Shown here: positions 23,394 through 31,020 of the stretch, piece by piece
How the letters are laid out: each line of letters starts with the position of its first letter
Numbering within the stretch: the first letter of the stretch is position 1
NCBI GenBank assembly: GCA_965200925.1
Contig: OZ241738.1
Coordinates: 1,116,001-1,180,000 of the forward strand
DNA: 64,000 nt
DNA from: WTGU01 sp965200925
GTDB lineage: Bacteria > Pseudomonadota > Alphaproteobacteria > UBA828
Direction: 5' to 3'
Made by a program: the position numbers and the translations under genes
The notes under the pieces: model-generated
Database searches by the model: none
Told to the model about the DNA's origin: nothing
What the model saw: the letters and a program-made list of their open reading frames with translations, nothing else

Positions 23394-25985
23394 ATGCATC
23401 CGAACAAAATGGCGATCGTGATCGCGTGTGGCGCCGTGCTGGCGCTCGGGGCCTGCGGCGGCAGCGGCGGCAGCGGCGTCGACCCGTCGACCCAGACGAA
23501 GATCGACACGCTCACGGCCGAACGCGATGCGGCGCGGGCCGCCCTGATGGCCGCGCGGGACACGCTGGCCGAAGTGCAGGCCGCCCAGCAAAAGGTGGCC
23601 GCGGCGCCGACGGATGCGCAGGCGCAGGCGGCACTGCGGACGGCGCTCACCGCCGCGGAGAACGACCTGAAGGAGGCGGACAGGCGCGTCGCGGCGGCGC
23701 CGCCCACGGCGGCCACGCGCGCGGTGCGGACGGCGCTGACCTCGACCCGGGCGGCGCTCGCCTCGGTGAGGACGCTCTATTCCCCGTCCGACCGGACGGA
23801 CGATTCGCTGAGCGAGGCGCGGGCCGCGGTGACCCTGGCGCAGACCGATCTGACCGCCGCGCAGGAGGCGCTGGCGGAGGCGCCGGACGACGCGACGCGG
23901 ATGGCGCTGGCAGAGGCGCAGAGCGCGCTCACCACCGCCCAGCTCTCGCTGCTGCCCCAGATCGCCAGCGCGTTGGACGAGGCGCAGGCGCCACCGGCCC
24001 CCCCCCCTCCGCCGACGGATGAGGAGACGGCGTTGCGGGCGGCGCAGACCGATTTGACGGAGAAGCAGGCCGCGACCGCGGCGGCGCGGACGGCGCTGGC
24101 GGCGGCCCAGGCGGCCCTGGAGAAGGTGGAGACGGATTTCCAGGCGACCGCCGCGGCCTGGACCGGCGACACGACGGACGAGCAGAAGACCGCTGACCGC
24201 ACAGCGGCCAGGACCGCGAGAGCGACGGCGCAGGCGGCGCTGGCGACCGCGGAGACGGCCTACGTGACTGCGCGGGCCGCGGAGAGGACGTCCGCGGCGG
24301 AGCTCGCGACGGCGTCCGAAGCGGCCCTCGCCGCCGCGACCACGGACGCCCAGCGGACGGCGGCCAACGCAGGGACGGCGGCGGCGACGGCGGCCGAGAC
24401 CGCAACGCTCGCCTGGGCCGCCACCCGCATCGCCGGCGATGCCGGGTTGGCGCGCCCGCCCGCCATCCTGAACGACATCCCCGAGGCCCCCGCCGTATCG
24501 GTGGACGACCGCTCCCCCTTCACCGTGCGGGTCTCGCTCACGCCGAGGGAGGCGGAGGCCAGCACCTGCACGGTCAACACGGCGTGTCCGAACCCGAACG
24601 CGCTGGACATCAAGACCAGCGCGACGCCCTATGCCGCCGGCAAGACGGTGCTCTCGCCGGGGGCGACGGGCGACGGCGACTGGTTCGCGCTGCGGACGAT
24701 CTCCATGCGCGGCGACGTCCGCCACAGCTACGAAGGCACCACCGGCGACAGCAGCAGCAACCGGCCGAAGGTTCCGGTCGTCCAGCGGGCGACCACCATC
24801 GACGGCACCGCCGTGACCGGCTCGGGGATCACCGCCTACCAGCGCCATTACCAGAACCCGATGACCAGCTCGATCCGCTTCACGCCCGACGGCATGGTCT
24901 TCAGGACCGGCGGCGAAGGCACCGTCATGAGCCTCTTCAAGCACGATCTCGACAGGTCGTCGAGCCGGGGCCGCGACGGGATCAACCAGCCGGGCGCCTG
25001 GGGGGTGGGCGCGCCTCCGTCGGACGATTGCAGCGGCGCCTATCCGGCCTACTGCTTCGACTTCAACCGCAGCGACGCGGAGGCCTCCTTCGGCGCCCCC
25101 TACGCCGACCCCGACGGCGAGCCCAACTACTACTGGGCCTCGCGCTTCGGTCTGGCCGGCAACCAGCCCCAGCCCGACCCCGCGGACAGCGACGGCCGGC
25201 GGCTCGCCGCCCACGGCGCGATGGGCGACCTGCGGGTCTGGGTGTCGAACTATGGCGGCCTCGACGCCGGTGCGATGGCGGACAGCGCCAGCGACGACGC
25301 CGACCGCTACCTCTCCTATGCGGCCTACGGCCTGTTCGTGTACACCGACTACATCGACGAGTATCCCCGGCCGGGCTTCCTGCAGGGCTACCATTTCGGC
25401 TACGACGCCTTCAGGGACGAGGCCAACATGGGGACGGACGACGTCTCGACCTCGATCGCGGCCACGTTCGAGGGCCGGACGATGGGGATGATCCTGCATC
25501 CCAGGTCCAACTCGGTGGCTTCCGAAACCGCGCCGCACGTCGGCCACTTCACCCGCCTGCGGGGCGACGTGACGCTCAACGCCTGCATCGGCGGCAGCGC
25601 CTGCACCGGCACCGGCATTCCCACCGGCGCCAACAGGATCTCGGGCGCCATCGACAATCTTCAGGCGCTCGAGAACGGCGTCTGGCAGAAATACGCCTTC
25701 CTCCGCCATGCGGCGGCGGCCCACGCCACCCATGCCAACATCGCGGTCCGGCTGGGGGAGGGCGACATCGAGGCCGACGGCAGCTATTCGGGCACGGCGA
25801 ATTCGTGGCAGGCCGGGCAGTGGAACCAGGGCGAGTACAGCGGCGCCCTCTACGGCCCCACGGACAAGCTCGAAACCGCCGGCTGGTGGCGCCTCGAAAC
25901 CGACAGCGCCTATCAGAACCGGCATCTGGTCGCCTTCGGCAGCTTCGGCGCCTGCCAGGCGGAGCATTGCCGCGTGACGGACTGA
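23394..25985 (+). CDS. large surface lipoprotein with coiled-coil stalk and TbpB-like barrel
   Basis: An 863-residue lipoprotein. The lipobox L18-G-A-C21 is followed by a flexible G-G-S-G-G-S-G linker. Residues about 35-345 are Ala/Thr/Asp/Glu/Arg-rich heptad-like repeats (long coiled coil), broken by P-P-A-P-P-P-P-P near 201-208. The rest (about 350-863) is beta-rich. Its end (I-S-G-A-I-D-N-L-Q-A, E-Y-S-G-A-L-Y-G-P-T-D-K-L-E-T-A-G-W-W) resembles the beta-barrel of transferrin-binding-protein-B-like lipoproteins. The ligand is unknown. GGAGGGGG precedes the ATG, a C13 tract lies upstream and a C10 tract inside. An intrinsic terminator follows, so it is monocistronic. The fold call is by pattern memory only. 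Confidence 0.7.
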   Translation: MHPNKMAIVIACGAVLALGACGGSGGSGVDPSTQTKIDTLTAERDAARAALMAARDTLAEVQAAQQKVAAAPTDAQAQAALRTALTAAENDLKEADRRVAAAPPTAATRAVRTALTSTRAALASVRTLYSPSDRTDDSLSEARAAVTLAQTDLTAAQEALAEAPDDATRMALAEAQSALTTAQLSLLPQIASALDEAQAPPAPPPPPTDEETALRAAQTDLTEKQAATAAARTALAAAQAALEKVETDFQATAAAWTGDTTDEQKTADRTAARTARATAQAALATAETAYVTARAAERTSAAELATASEAALAAATTDAQRTAANAGTAAATAAETATLAWAATRIAGDAGLARPPAILNDIPEAPAVSVDDRSPFTVRVSLTPREAEASTCTVNTACPNPNALDIKTSATPYAAGKTVLSPGATGDGDWFALRTISMRGDVRHSYEGTTGDSSSNRPKVPVVQRATTIDGTAVTGSGITAYQRHYQNPMTSSIRFTPDGMVFRTGGEGTVMSLFKHDLDRSSSRGRDGINQPGAWGVGAPPSDDCSGAYPAYCFDFNRSDAEASFGAPYADPDGEPNYYWASRFGLAGNQPQPDPADSDGRRLAAHGAMGDLRVWVSNYGGLDAGAMADSASDDADRYLSYAAYGLFVYTDYIDEYPRPGFLQGYHFGYDAFRDEANMGTDDVSTSIAATFEGRTMGMILHPRSNSVASETAPHVGHFTRLRGDVTLNACIGGSACTGTGIPTGANRISGAIDNLQALENGVWQKYAFLRHAAAAHATHANIAVRLGEGDIEADGSYSGTANSWQAGQWNQGEYSGALYGPTDKLETAGWWRLETDSAYQNRHLVAFGSFGACQAEHCRVTD
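23998..24007 (+). repeat. C10 tract inside the lipoprotein coding sequence
   Basis: Ten consecutive C bases encode part of the A-P-P-P-P-P segment at about residues 202-207. At the present length the frame is open; gain or loss of one base would truncate the protein shortly after. Confidence 0.9.
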
Positions 25986-26007
25986 AGCCGCCCGCCCGGG
26001 CGGACCG

Positions 26008-26048
26008 GGCCCGCCGCGTTCCCCTCGGGGCGCGCGGCGGGCCTTTTT
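26008..26048 (+). terminator. intrinsic terminator after the lipoprotein gene
   Basis: A perfect 11-bp stem GGCCCGCCGCG / CGCGGCGGGCC (26008-26018 with 26033-26043), with an inner CCCC/GGGG pairing in the loop, is followed directly by TTTTT. It lies 23 bases after the stop codon and is the clearest Rho-independent terminator in the window. Confidence 0.9.
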
Positions 26049-26091
26049 CATGCGGGCGCGCAAGACGAAACGGCCTCCTCCCCCCTCCCGG

Positions 26092-26183
26092 CCTCCCCCC
26101 TGTGAGGGGGGAGGAGGCTATCCACCAGCCACTATCCACTTCCCTCCCGGTCTTCCTCCTGTGAAGGGGAGAAACCGGGAGGG
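26092..26183. repeat. two copies of a palindromic intergenic repeat
   Basis: The first copy is CCTCCCCCC-TGTGA-GGGGGGAGG (26092-26114). The second has outer arms CCCTCCCGGT (26142-26151) and ACCGGGAGGG (26174-26183) around TTCCTCCTGTGAAGGGGA. Both share the CTCCCGG...CCTGTGA...GGGGA layout. Such palindromes recur between genes in many alphaproteobacterial genomes. No B12-riboswitch motif is visible in this leader of cobO (26049-26257). Confidence 0.75.
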
Positions 26184-26257
26184 GGTGAACCGGCGGTTCG
26201 CGCAGGCGGCGATCGGGGGTACGATGGCCCCCGCCCCGCCCCGCGCGAGAGCAGCCC

Positions 26258-26875
26258 ATGGCCGCAGAGACCGAAGCCGAGCGCGACCGGCGCCATGCCG
26301 GGAAGATGCGCAAGCGCCAAGCCGCGCGCGCGCGCATGCTGGCCACCAAGACGATCGAGAAGGGCCTCCTGATCGTCCATACCGGCAAGGGCAAGGGCAA
26401 GTCGACCGCCGCCTTCGGCCTCGCCGCGCGGGCCGTCGGCAACGGCATGAAGGTCGGCGTGGTGCAGTTCGTGAAGGGGAAATGGGCGACCGGCGAACGC
26501 GCCGTGCTCGAACGCTTCCCCGATCTCGTCACCCTCCGGGTCATGGGCGAAGGCTTCACCTGGGACACGCAGGACAGGCAGCGCGACATCGCCGCGGCCC
26601 GGCGGGCGTGGGACGCGGCGATGGCCTTCCTCGCCGACCCTTCCTACGGGATGGTCGTGCTCGACGAGCTCAACATCGTGCTGCGCTACGACTATCTCGA
26701 TCTGGACGAGGTGCTCGCCGGCCTGGCCGCGCGATGCGAAGGCCAGCACGTGATCGTCACCGGGCGCAACGCCAGGCCCGCCCTGATCGAGAGGGCCGAT
26801 CTCGTGACCGAGATGACCGAGGTCAAGCACCCGTTCCGCGCCGGGGTCAAGGCGCAGGCGGGAATCGAGTTCTGA
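26258..26875 (+). CDS. cobO: cob(I)yrinic acid a,c-diamide adenosyltransferase
   Basis: Transfers the 5'-deoxyadenosyl group of ATP to reduced cobalt in corrinoids. The 205-residue CobO/BtuR-type protein has the P-loop V-H-T-G-K-G-K-G-K-S-T-A-A-F-G (about 46-60), V-V-Q-F-V-K-G-K-W, G-F-T-W-D-T-Q-D and the Walker B-like V-V-L-D-E-L-N-I, all as in the family. It is the first gene of the cobalamin cluster; cobQ starts four bases after its stop. The short basic N-terminal helix is normal for CobO. Confidence 0.95.
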   Translation: MAAETEAERDRRHAGKMRKRQAARARMLATKTIEKGLLIVHTGKGKGKSTAAFGLAARAVGNGMKVGVVQFVKGKWATGERAVLERFPDLVTLRVMGEGFTWDTQDRQRDIAAARRAWDAAMAFLADPSYGMVVLDELNIVLRYDYLDLDEVLAGLAARCEGQHVIVTGRNARPALIERADLVTEMTEVKHPFRAGVKAQAGIEF

Positions 26876-26879
26876 CCCC

Positions 26880-28361
26880 ATGGCCGGAGGAACCCCCGCC
26901 CTCATGCTGCAAGGAACGGGCTCCCACGTGGGCAAGTCCCTGCTGGTCGCCGGGCTCTGCCGCGCCTGCGCCGCGCGCGGCCTCGCGGTGCGCCCGTTCA
27001 AGCCGCAGAACATGTCGAACAACGCAGCCGTCACGCCGGACGGCAGGGAGATCGGCCGCGCCCAGGCGCTCCAGGCCCGCGCCGCCGGAGTCGCGCCCTG
27101 CGTCGACATGAACCCGGTGCTGCTCAAGCCGCAGAGCGAGCGCGGCGCGCAGGTCGTGGTCCAGGGCGCCGTCGCCGGCACCGCCGACGCCGAGCGCTAC
27201 CACGCGCTCAAGCCGCGCCTGCTGCCGCGCGTGCTGGAAAGCTTCGCGCGGCTCGGGCGCGGCGCCGACCTGATCCTGGCGGAGGGCGCCGGCAGCCCGG
27301 CCGAGGTGAACCTGCGCGAAGGCGACATCGCCAACATGGGCTTCGCCCGCGCCGCCGGCGTGCCGGTCGTGCTGGTCGGCGACGTCGACCGGGGCGGCGT
27401 CATCGCAAGCCTGGTGGGGACGGCGGCGCTGCTGCCCGACGCCGAACGACGCCTCGCCAAGGGCTTCGTGGTGAACAAATTTCGCGGCGACCCGGCCCTC
27501 TTCGACGGCGCCACCGCGGCCATCGCGGGCGAAACCGGCTGGACGCCGTTCGGCCTCGTCCCCTGGTTCGATGCGGCGCCGCGCCTCCCCGCCGAGGACA
27601 GCGCCGGCCTGGAGCCGCGCCCCGAGACGCCGGCGGCGCGCGGCGGCGCGATCAAGGTCGCCGTCCCGCGCCTGCCGCGCATCGCCAACACCGACGACCT
27701 CGACCCGCTGCGCGCCGAGCCGGACGTCGTCCTGGACCTGGTGCCGCCGGGCCGGGCGCTGCCGGGGGACGCCGACCTGGTGCTGCTGCCGGGAAGCAAG
27801 GCGACGCGCGCCGACCTCCAGGCGCTGCACGACGAGGGCTGGGCGATCGACATCGAGGCCCACAGGCGCCGGGGCGGCTGGGTTCTCGGCCTCTGTGGCG
27901 GCTACCAGATGCTCGGGCGCCGCGTCGCCGACCCGGCCGGGATCGAGGGGCCGCCCGGCGAAACCCGCGGCCTCGGCCTCCTGGACGTGGAAACGGTGCT
28001 GGGCCGGACCAAGCGCCTCGCCCGGACGACCGGCCGCGCCAGCGACGGCGGCGCGCCGGTCTCCGGCTACGAGATGCACATGGGCGCGACCGCCGGGCCG
28101 GACACGGCCCGCCCCCTGCTCCAGCTGGAAGGCGGCCCCGACGGCGCCCGCTCGGCGGACGGCCGGATCATGGGCTGCTACCTGCACGGGCTCTTCGCCG
28201 CCGACGGCTTCCGCCACCGCTTCCTCGACCGGCTGCGCCGGCGGGCGCGCTCCGGCGTCGCCTTCGAGGCCGCGGTGGAACGGACGCTCGACTCGCTCGC
28301 CGCCCATCTCGAGGCCCATCTCGACCTGGACGGCCTCCTCGCGGTGGCCCGTGCGGGGTGA
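26880..28361 (+). CDS. cobQ: cobyric acid synthase
   Basis: Amidates four side chains of adenosylcobyrinic acid a,c-diamide using glutamine and ATP. The 493-residue chain has an N-terminal dethiobiotin-synthetase-like ATPase domain (P-loop Q-G-T-G-S-H-V-G-K-S near 11-20; R-P-F-K-P-Q-N-M-S-N-N) and a C-terminal class I glutaminase domain with nucleophile C339 (G-L-C-G-G-Y-Q-M-L-G). The conserved G-C-Y-L-H-G-L-F-A carries the family His. It follows cobO closely and converges on cbiB with 19 bases between stops. Confidence 0.96.
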   Translation: MAGGTPALMLQGTGSHVGKSLLVAGLCRACAARGLAVRPFKPQNMSNNAAVTPDGREIGRAQALQARAAGVAPCVDMNPVLLKPQSERGAQVVVQGAVAGTADAERYHALKPRLLPRVLESFARLGRGADLILAEGAGSPAEVNLREGDIANMGFARAAGVPVVLVGDVDRGGVIASLVGTAALLPDAERRLAKGFVVNKFRGDPALFDGATAAIAGETGWTPFGLVPWFDAAPRLPAEDSAGLEPRPETPAARGGAIKVAVPRLPRIANTDDLDPLRAEPDVVLDLVPPGRALPGDADLVLLPGSKATRADLQALHDEGWAIDIEAHRRRGGWVLGLCGGYQMLGRRVADPAGIEGPPGETRGLGLLDVETVLGRTKRLARTTGRASDGGAPVSGYEMHMGATAGPDTARPLLQLEGGPDGARSADGRIMGCYLHGLFAADGFRHRFLDRLRRRARSGVAFEAAVERTLDSLAAHLEAHLDLDGLLAVARAG

Positions 28362-28380
28362 ACCCTTCCCGGCCGGGCCG

Positions 28381-29373
28381 TCAGCCGCCGGCCGCGGACA
28401 GCAGGGCCACGGCGCAGAAGACGGTGACGACCCCCGAGGCCAGGCCGCTCGCCACGGCGAAGACGTAAAGCGCGCGCGCCACGTCCTCCGGCGTCGCGTG
28501 CGCCCGGCCGGTGCCCAGCCAGGCGCCCCCGGCGGCCGCGCCGCCGTAGCGGCGGGGGCCGAGCAGGGCCACGCCGAGGGCGCCGGCCATCGCGGCCTCC
28601 GGCCAGCCGGCGTTGGGCGAATCGTGCTTGTGCGCGTCGCGCAGCATGGTGCGCAACGCGCGGCCGGGCGAGGCGCCGAGGACGAACACCGCCGCGCCCG
28701 CGATCAGGAGGCCGCCGATCCGCGCCGGAACCCAGTTCGCGACGTCGTCGAGGCGCGCCGCCGCCAGGCCGAAGGCGCGGTAGCGCGGCGAGCGGTGGCC
28801 GATCATGCTGTCCATGGTGTTGATCGCCTTGTAGGCGAGCATGCCGGGAAGGCCCAACAGCAGATACCAGAAGATCGGCGCGACCACGCCGTCGGCGTAG
28901 TTTTCCGCGCAGCTCTCGATCGCGGCCCGGGCGACGCCGGGCCCGTCGAGCGCCCGCACGTCACGGCCGACGATGTGGCGGACCGCCGCGCGCGCCGGCT
29001 CGACGCCGGCCATGAGGGCGACCACCACGCGGATGCCGTGGTCGATCATGCCGCGCTGCGCCAACAGCATGGTCACCAGGGCGAGTTCGGCGAGCCAGCC
29101 CCATTCGTGGCGGCCGGCGAAGCCCGCGACGAACCAGCCCGCGCCGGCACTCGCACCCGCCACCAGCACCGCGGCGAGCGCACCCCCGACCGCGCGCCCG
29201 GTCTCGCCGAAGCGCTCCCGGTTGAGGCGCGCGTCGAGAAACCCGACCAGCGCGCCGATCAGGCGGACGGGATGGGGCAGCCAGCGGGGATCGCCGACCG
29301 CGAGGTCGAGGAAGAGAGCGGCCAGGAGGATCACCGGCGCGGGCGGCCCGTGGAAGAGCATGTCCCAGCTCAT
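28381..29373 (-). CDS. cobD: adenosylcobinamide-phosphate synthase (CbiB/CobD)
   Basis: Integral membrane enzyme that attaches aminopropanol phosphate (or its equivalent) to adenosylcobyric acid. The 330-residue protein has several hydrophobic segments and the strong family block E-S-C-A-E-N-Y-A-D-G-V-V-A-P-I-F-W-Y, continuing to A-I-N-T-M-D-S-M-I-G-H. D-L-A-V-G-D-P-R-W-L-P-H-P-V lies near the N-terminus. The frame is open upstream, but the ATG at 29373 gives the family N-terminus; the extension is Arg/Pro junk. It is the only gene of the left half of the cob cluster on the minus strand and is divergent from cbiX across 59 bases. Confidence 0.93.
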   Translation of the reverse strand: MSWDMLFHGPPAPVILLAALFLDLAVGDPRWLPHPVRLIGALVGFLDARLNRERFGETGRAVGGALAAVLVAGASAGAGWFVAGFAGRHEWGWLAELALVTMLLAQRGMIDHGIRVVVALMAGVEPARAAVRHIVGRDVRALDGPGVARAAIESCAENYADGVVAPIFWYLLLGLPGMLAYKAINTMDSMIGHRSPRYRAFGLAAARLDDVANWVPARIGGLLIAGAAVFVLGASPGRALRTMLRDAHKHDSPNAGWPEAAMAGALGVALLGPRRYGGAAAGGAWLGTGRAHATPEDVARALYVFAVASGLASGVVTVFCAVALLSAAGG

Positions 29374-29432
29374 CCGGCGACGATGGGAAACCCCCGGCGC
29401 GGTGTCAACGCGGGCGGGCGCGGCGGGCGGGG

Positions 29433-30350
29433 ATGACCGGGCCGGCGGTGCTGCTCTGCGGGCACGGCAGCCGCGACGCGGCGGCGGTCGCCGAGTTCGA
29501 GCGGCTGGCGGCGCGGATCGAGGCGCGGCTGCCGGGCCGGCGGGTGCGGCACGGCTTCCTCGAATTCGCACGCCCGACCATCGGCGCGGCACTGGCGGGG
29601 CTGCGCGATTCCGGCGCCCGCGCCATCGACGCCATCCCCGGCATGTTGTTCGCCGCCGGCCACGTCAAGAACGACATCCCCTCCGTGCTCAACGGCTTCG
29701 CCGCCGCGAATCCGGGCCTGCCCGTCCGCTACGGCCGCGACCTCGCGATCGACCCGCTCCTGCTCCGCGCCGCGGCGGAACGGATCGCCGCCGCCGACGC
29801 GGAGGGCGACCCCGGGCCGGGCGAGAGCCTCCTCGTCGTGGTCGGGCGCGGCACCTCCGATCCGGACGCGAACGCCAACGTCGCCAAGGTGACGCGGATG
29901 CTGTGGGAGGGCCTGGGCTACGGCTGGGCGGAGACCTGCTACAGCGGCGTCACCCGCCCGCTGGTCGGCCCGGCCCTCGAACGGATCGCCGGCTTCGGCT
30001 TCCCGCGCGTCGTGGTCTTCCCCTACTTCCTCTTCACCGGCGTGCTCGTGAAGCGCATCTACCGGGCGGTGGACGAGGCCGCCCGCGCGCATCCGAAGGT
30101 CGCCTTCCGCAAGGCCGGTTATCTCGACGACCACCCCCTCGTCGTCGACGCCTTCCTCGCGCGCATCGCCGAAATCCCGGAAGGCGACAACCGGATGAAC
30201 TGCCGGCTCTGCAAATACCGCGAACGGATCATCGGCCACGAGGCCGCCCACGGCGCGCCCCAGGCCGGCCATCACCACCACGTCGAAGGCATCGGCACCG
30301 ACGCCGACCGCGCCGCCGGACACGGACATGGCGGCCATCGCCACGACTGA
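29433..30350 (+). CDS. cbiX: sirohydrochlorin cobaltochelatase, long CbiX type
   Basis: Inserts Co2+ early in corrin synthesis. The 305-residue chain has two CbiX halves (about 1-125 and 130-245), with the metal-handling His in L-L-C-G-H-G-S-R-D and F-A-A-G-H-V-K-N-D-I-P. The C-terminal tail carries M-N-C-R-L-C, an MXCXXC motif that binds a 4Fe-4S cluster in the Bacillus megaterium long CbiX. A His-rich end follows (G-H-H-H-H-V-E-G and G-H-G-H-G-G-H-R-H-D), which may hold metal ions. The 3' end overlaps cobH by 23 bases. Confidence 0.93.
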   Translation: MTGPAVLLCGHGSRDAAAVAEFERLAARIEARLPGRRVRHGFLEFARPTIGAALAGLRDSGARAIDAIPGMLFAAGHVKNDIPSVLNGFAAANPGLPVRYGRDLAIDPLLLRAAAERIAAADAEGDPGPGESLLVVVGRGTSDPDANANVAKVTRMLWEGLGYGWAETCYSGVTRPLVGPALERIAGFGFPRVVVFPYFLFTGVLVKRIYRAVDEAARAHPKVAFRKAGYLDDHPLVVDAFLARIAEIPEGDNRMNCRLCKYRERIIGHEAAHGAPQAGHHHHVEGIGTDADRAAGHGHGGHRHD

Positions 30351-31020
30351 CTATCTGCGCGACCCCGAGCGCATCGCCCGCCGCTCCTTCGCCATCGTCC
30401 GGCGCGAGACCGACGTGGCCGCCCTGCCGGCGGCGCTCGCCGAGGTCGCCTACCGCATGGTCCATGCCTCGGGCATGACGGATCTGGTCGCGGATCTCGC
30501 GTGGGCGGCGGATTTCGCCTCGGCGGCGCGCCGTGCGCTGGCGGCGGGCGCACCGGTGCTCGCCGATTGCCGCATGGTGGCGGCGGGCATTTCCCGGCGC
30601 CGGCTCCCCGCCGGCAACCGGGTGATCTGCACCCTCGACGCCCCCGGCCTGCCGGCGCGCGCCGCAGCAATCGAGACCACGCGCTCGGCGGCGGCGGTCG
30701 ATCTCTGGCGGCCGCATCTGGGCGGCGCCGTCTGCGCCATCGGCAACGCGCCGACCGCCCTCTTCCGCCTGCTCGAACTGCTGGCGGAGGGCGCGCCGCC
30801 GCCGGCCGCGATCGTCGCCGCCCCCCCCGGTTTCGTCGGCGCGCGCGAGGCCAAGGACGCGCTCGCCGACGGCGGCCACGGCGTCCCCTTCCTGACGCTG
30901 CGCGGGCGGCGCGGCGGCAGCGCCGTGACCGCCGCCGCCGTCAACGCCCTGGCGGCGCCGAACGACCCGCCGGACACCCAACCGAACGACCCACCGAACG
31001 ACCCCGGGCGGCGCTCGTGA
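30328..31020 (+). CDS. cobH: precorrin-8X methylmutase (CobH/CbiC)
   Basis: Moves a methyl group from C-11 to C-12 to give hydrogenobyrinate or cobyrinate. The 230-residue protein carries the catalytic His H46 in Y-R-M-V-H-A-S-G-M and the family blocks D-C-R-M-V-A-A-G-I and A-I-G-N-A-P-T-A-L-F and P-P-G-F-V-G-A-R-E-A-K. The last 20 residues are a low-complexity N-D-P-P-x repeat (codons for A-P-N-D-P-P-D-T-Q-P-N-D-P-P-N-D) not expected in the family. The ATG overlaps cbiX by 23 bases; the stop overlaps the GTG of cobL. Confidence 0.94.
   Translation: MAAIATTDYLRDPERIARRSFAIVRRETDVAALPAALAEVAYRMVHASGMTDLVADLAWAADFASAARRALAAGAPVLADCRMVAAGISRRRLPAGNRVICTLDAPGLPARAAAIETTRSAAAVDLWRPHLGGAVCAIGNAPTALFRLLELLAEGAPPPAAIVAAPPGFVGAREAKDALADGGHGVPFLTLRGRRGGSAVTAAAVNALAAPNDPPDTQPNDPPNDPGRRS

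Noticed and set aside
23391..26063. 890-codon minus-strand frame opposite the lipoprotein gene
   Set aside because: The plus-strand frame has a lipobox, a ribosome-binding site and a terminator; the minus frame is Arg/Gly/His-rich shadow.
26049..26257. Cobalamin riboswitch upstream of cobO
   Set aside because: No B12-box-like sequence was found by eye; only palindromic repeats are present. A covariance search would settle it.
30951..31010. Repeat array (AACGACCCxCC units) at the end of cobH
   Set aside because: Degenerate and only about four units, within a coding tail; not a CRISPR or regulatory repeat.
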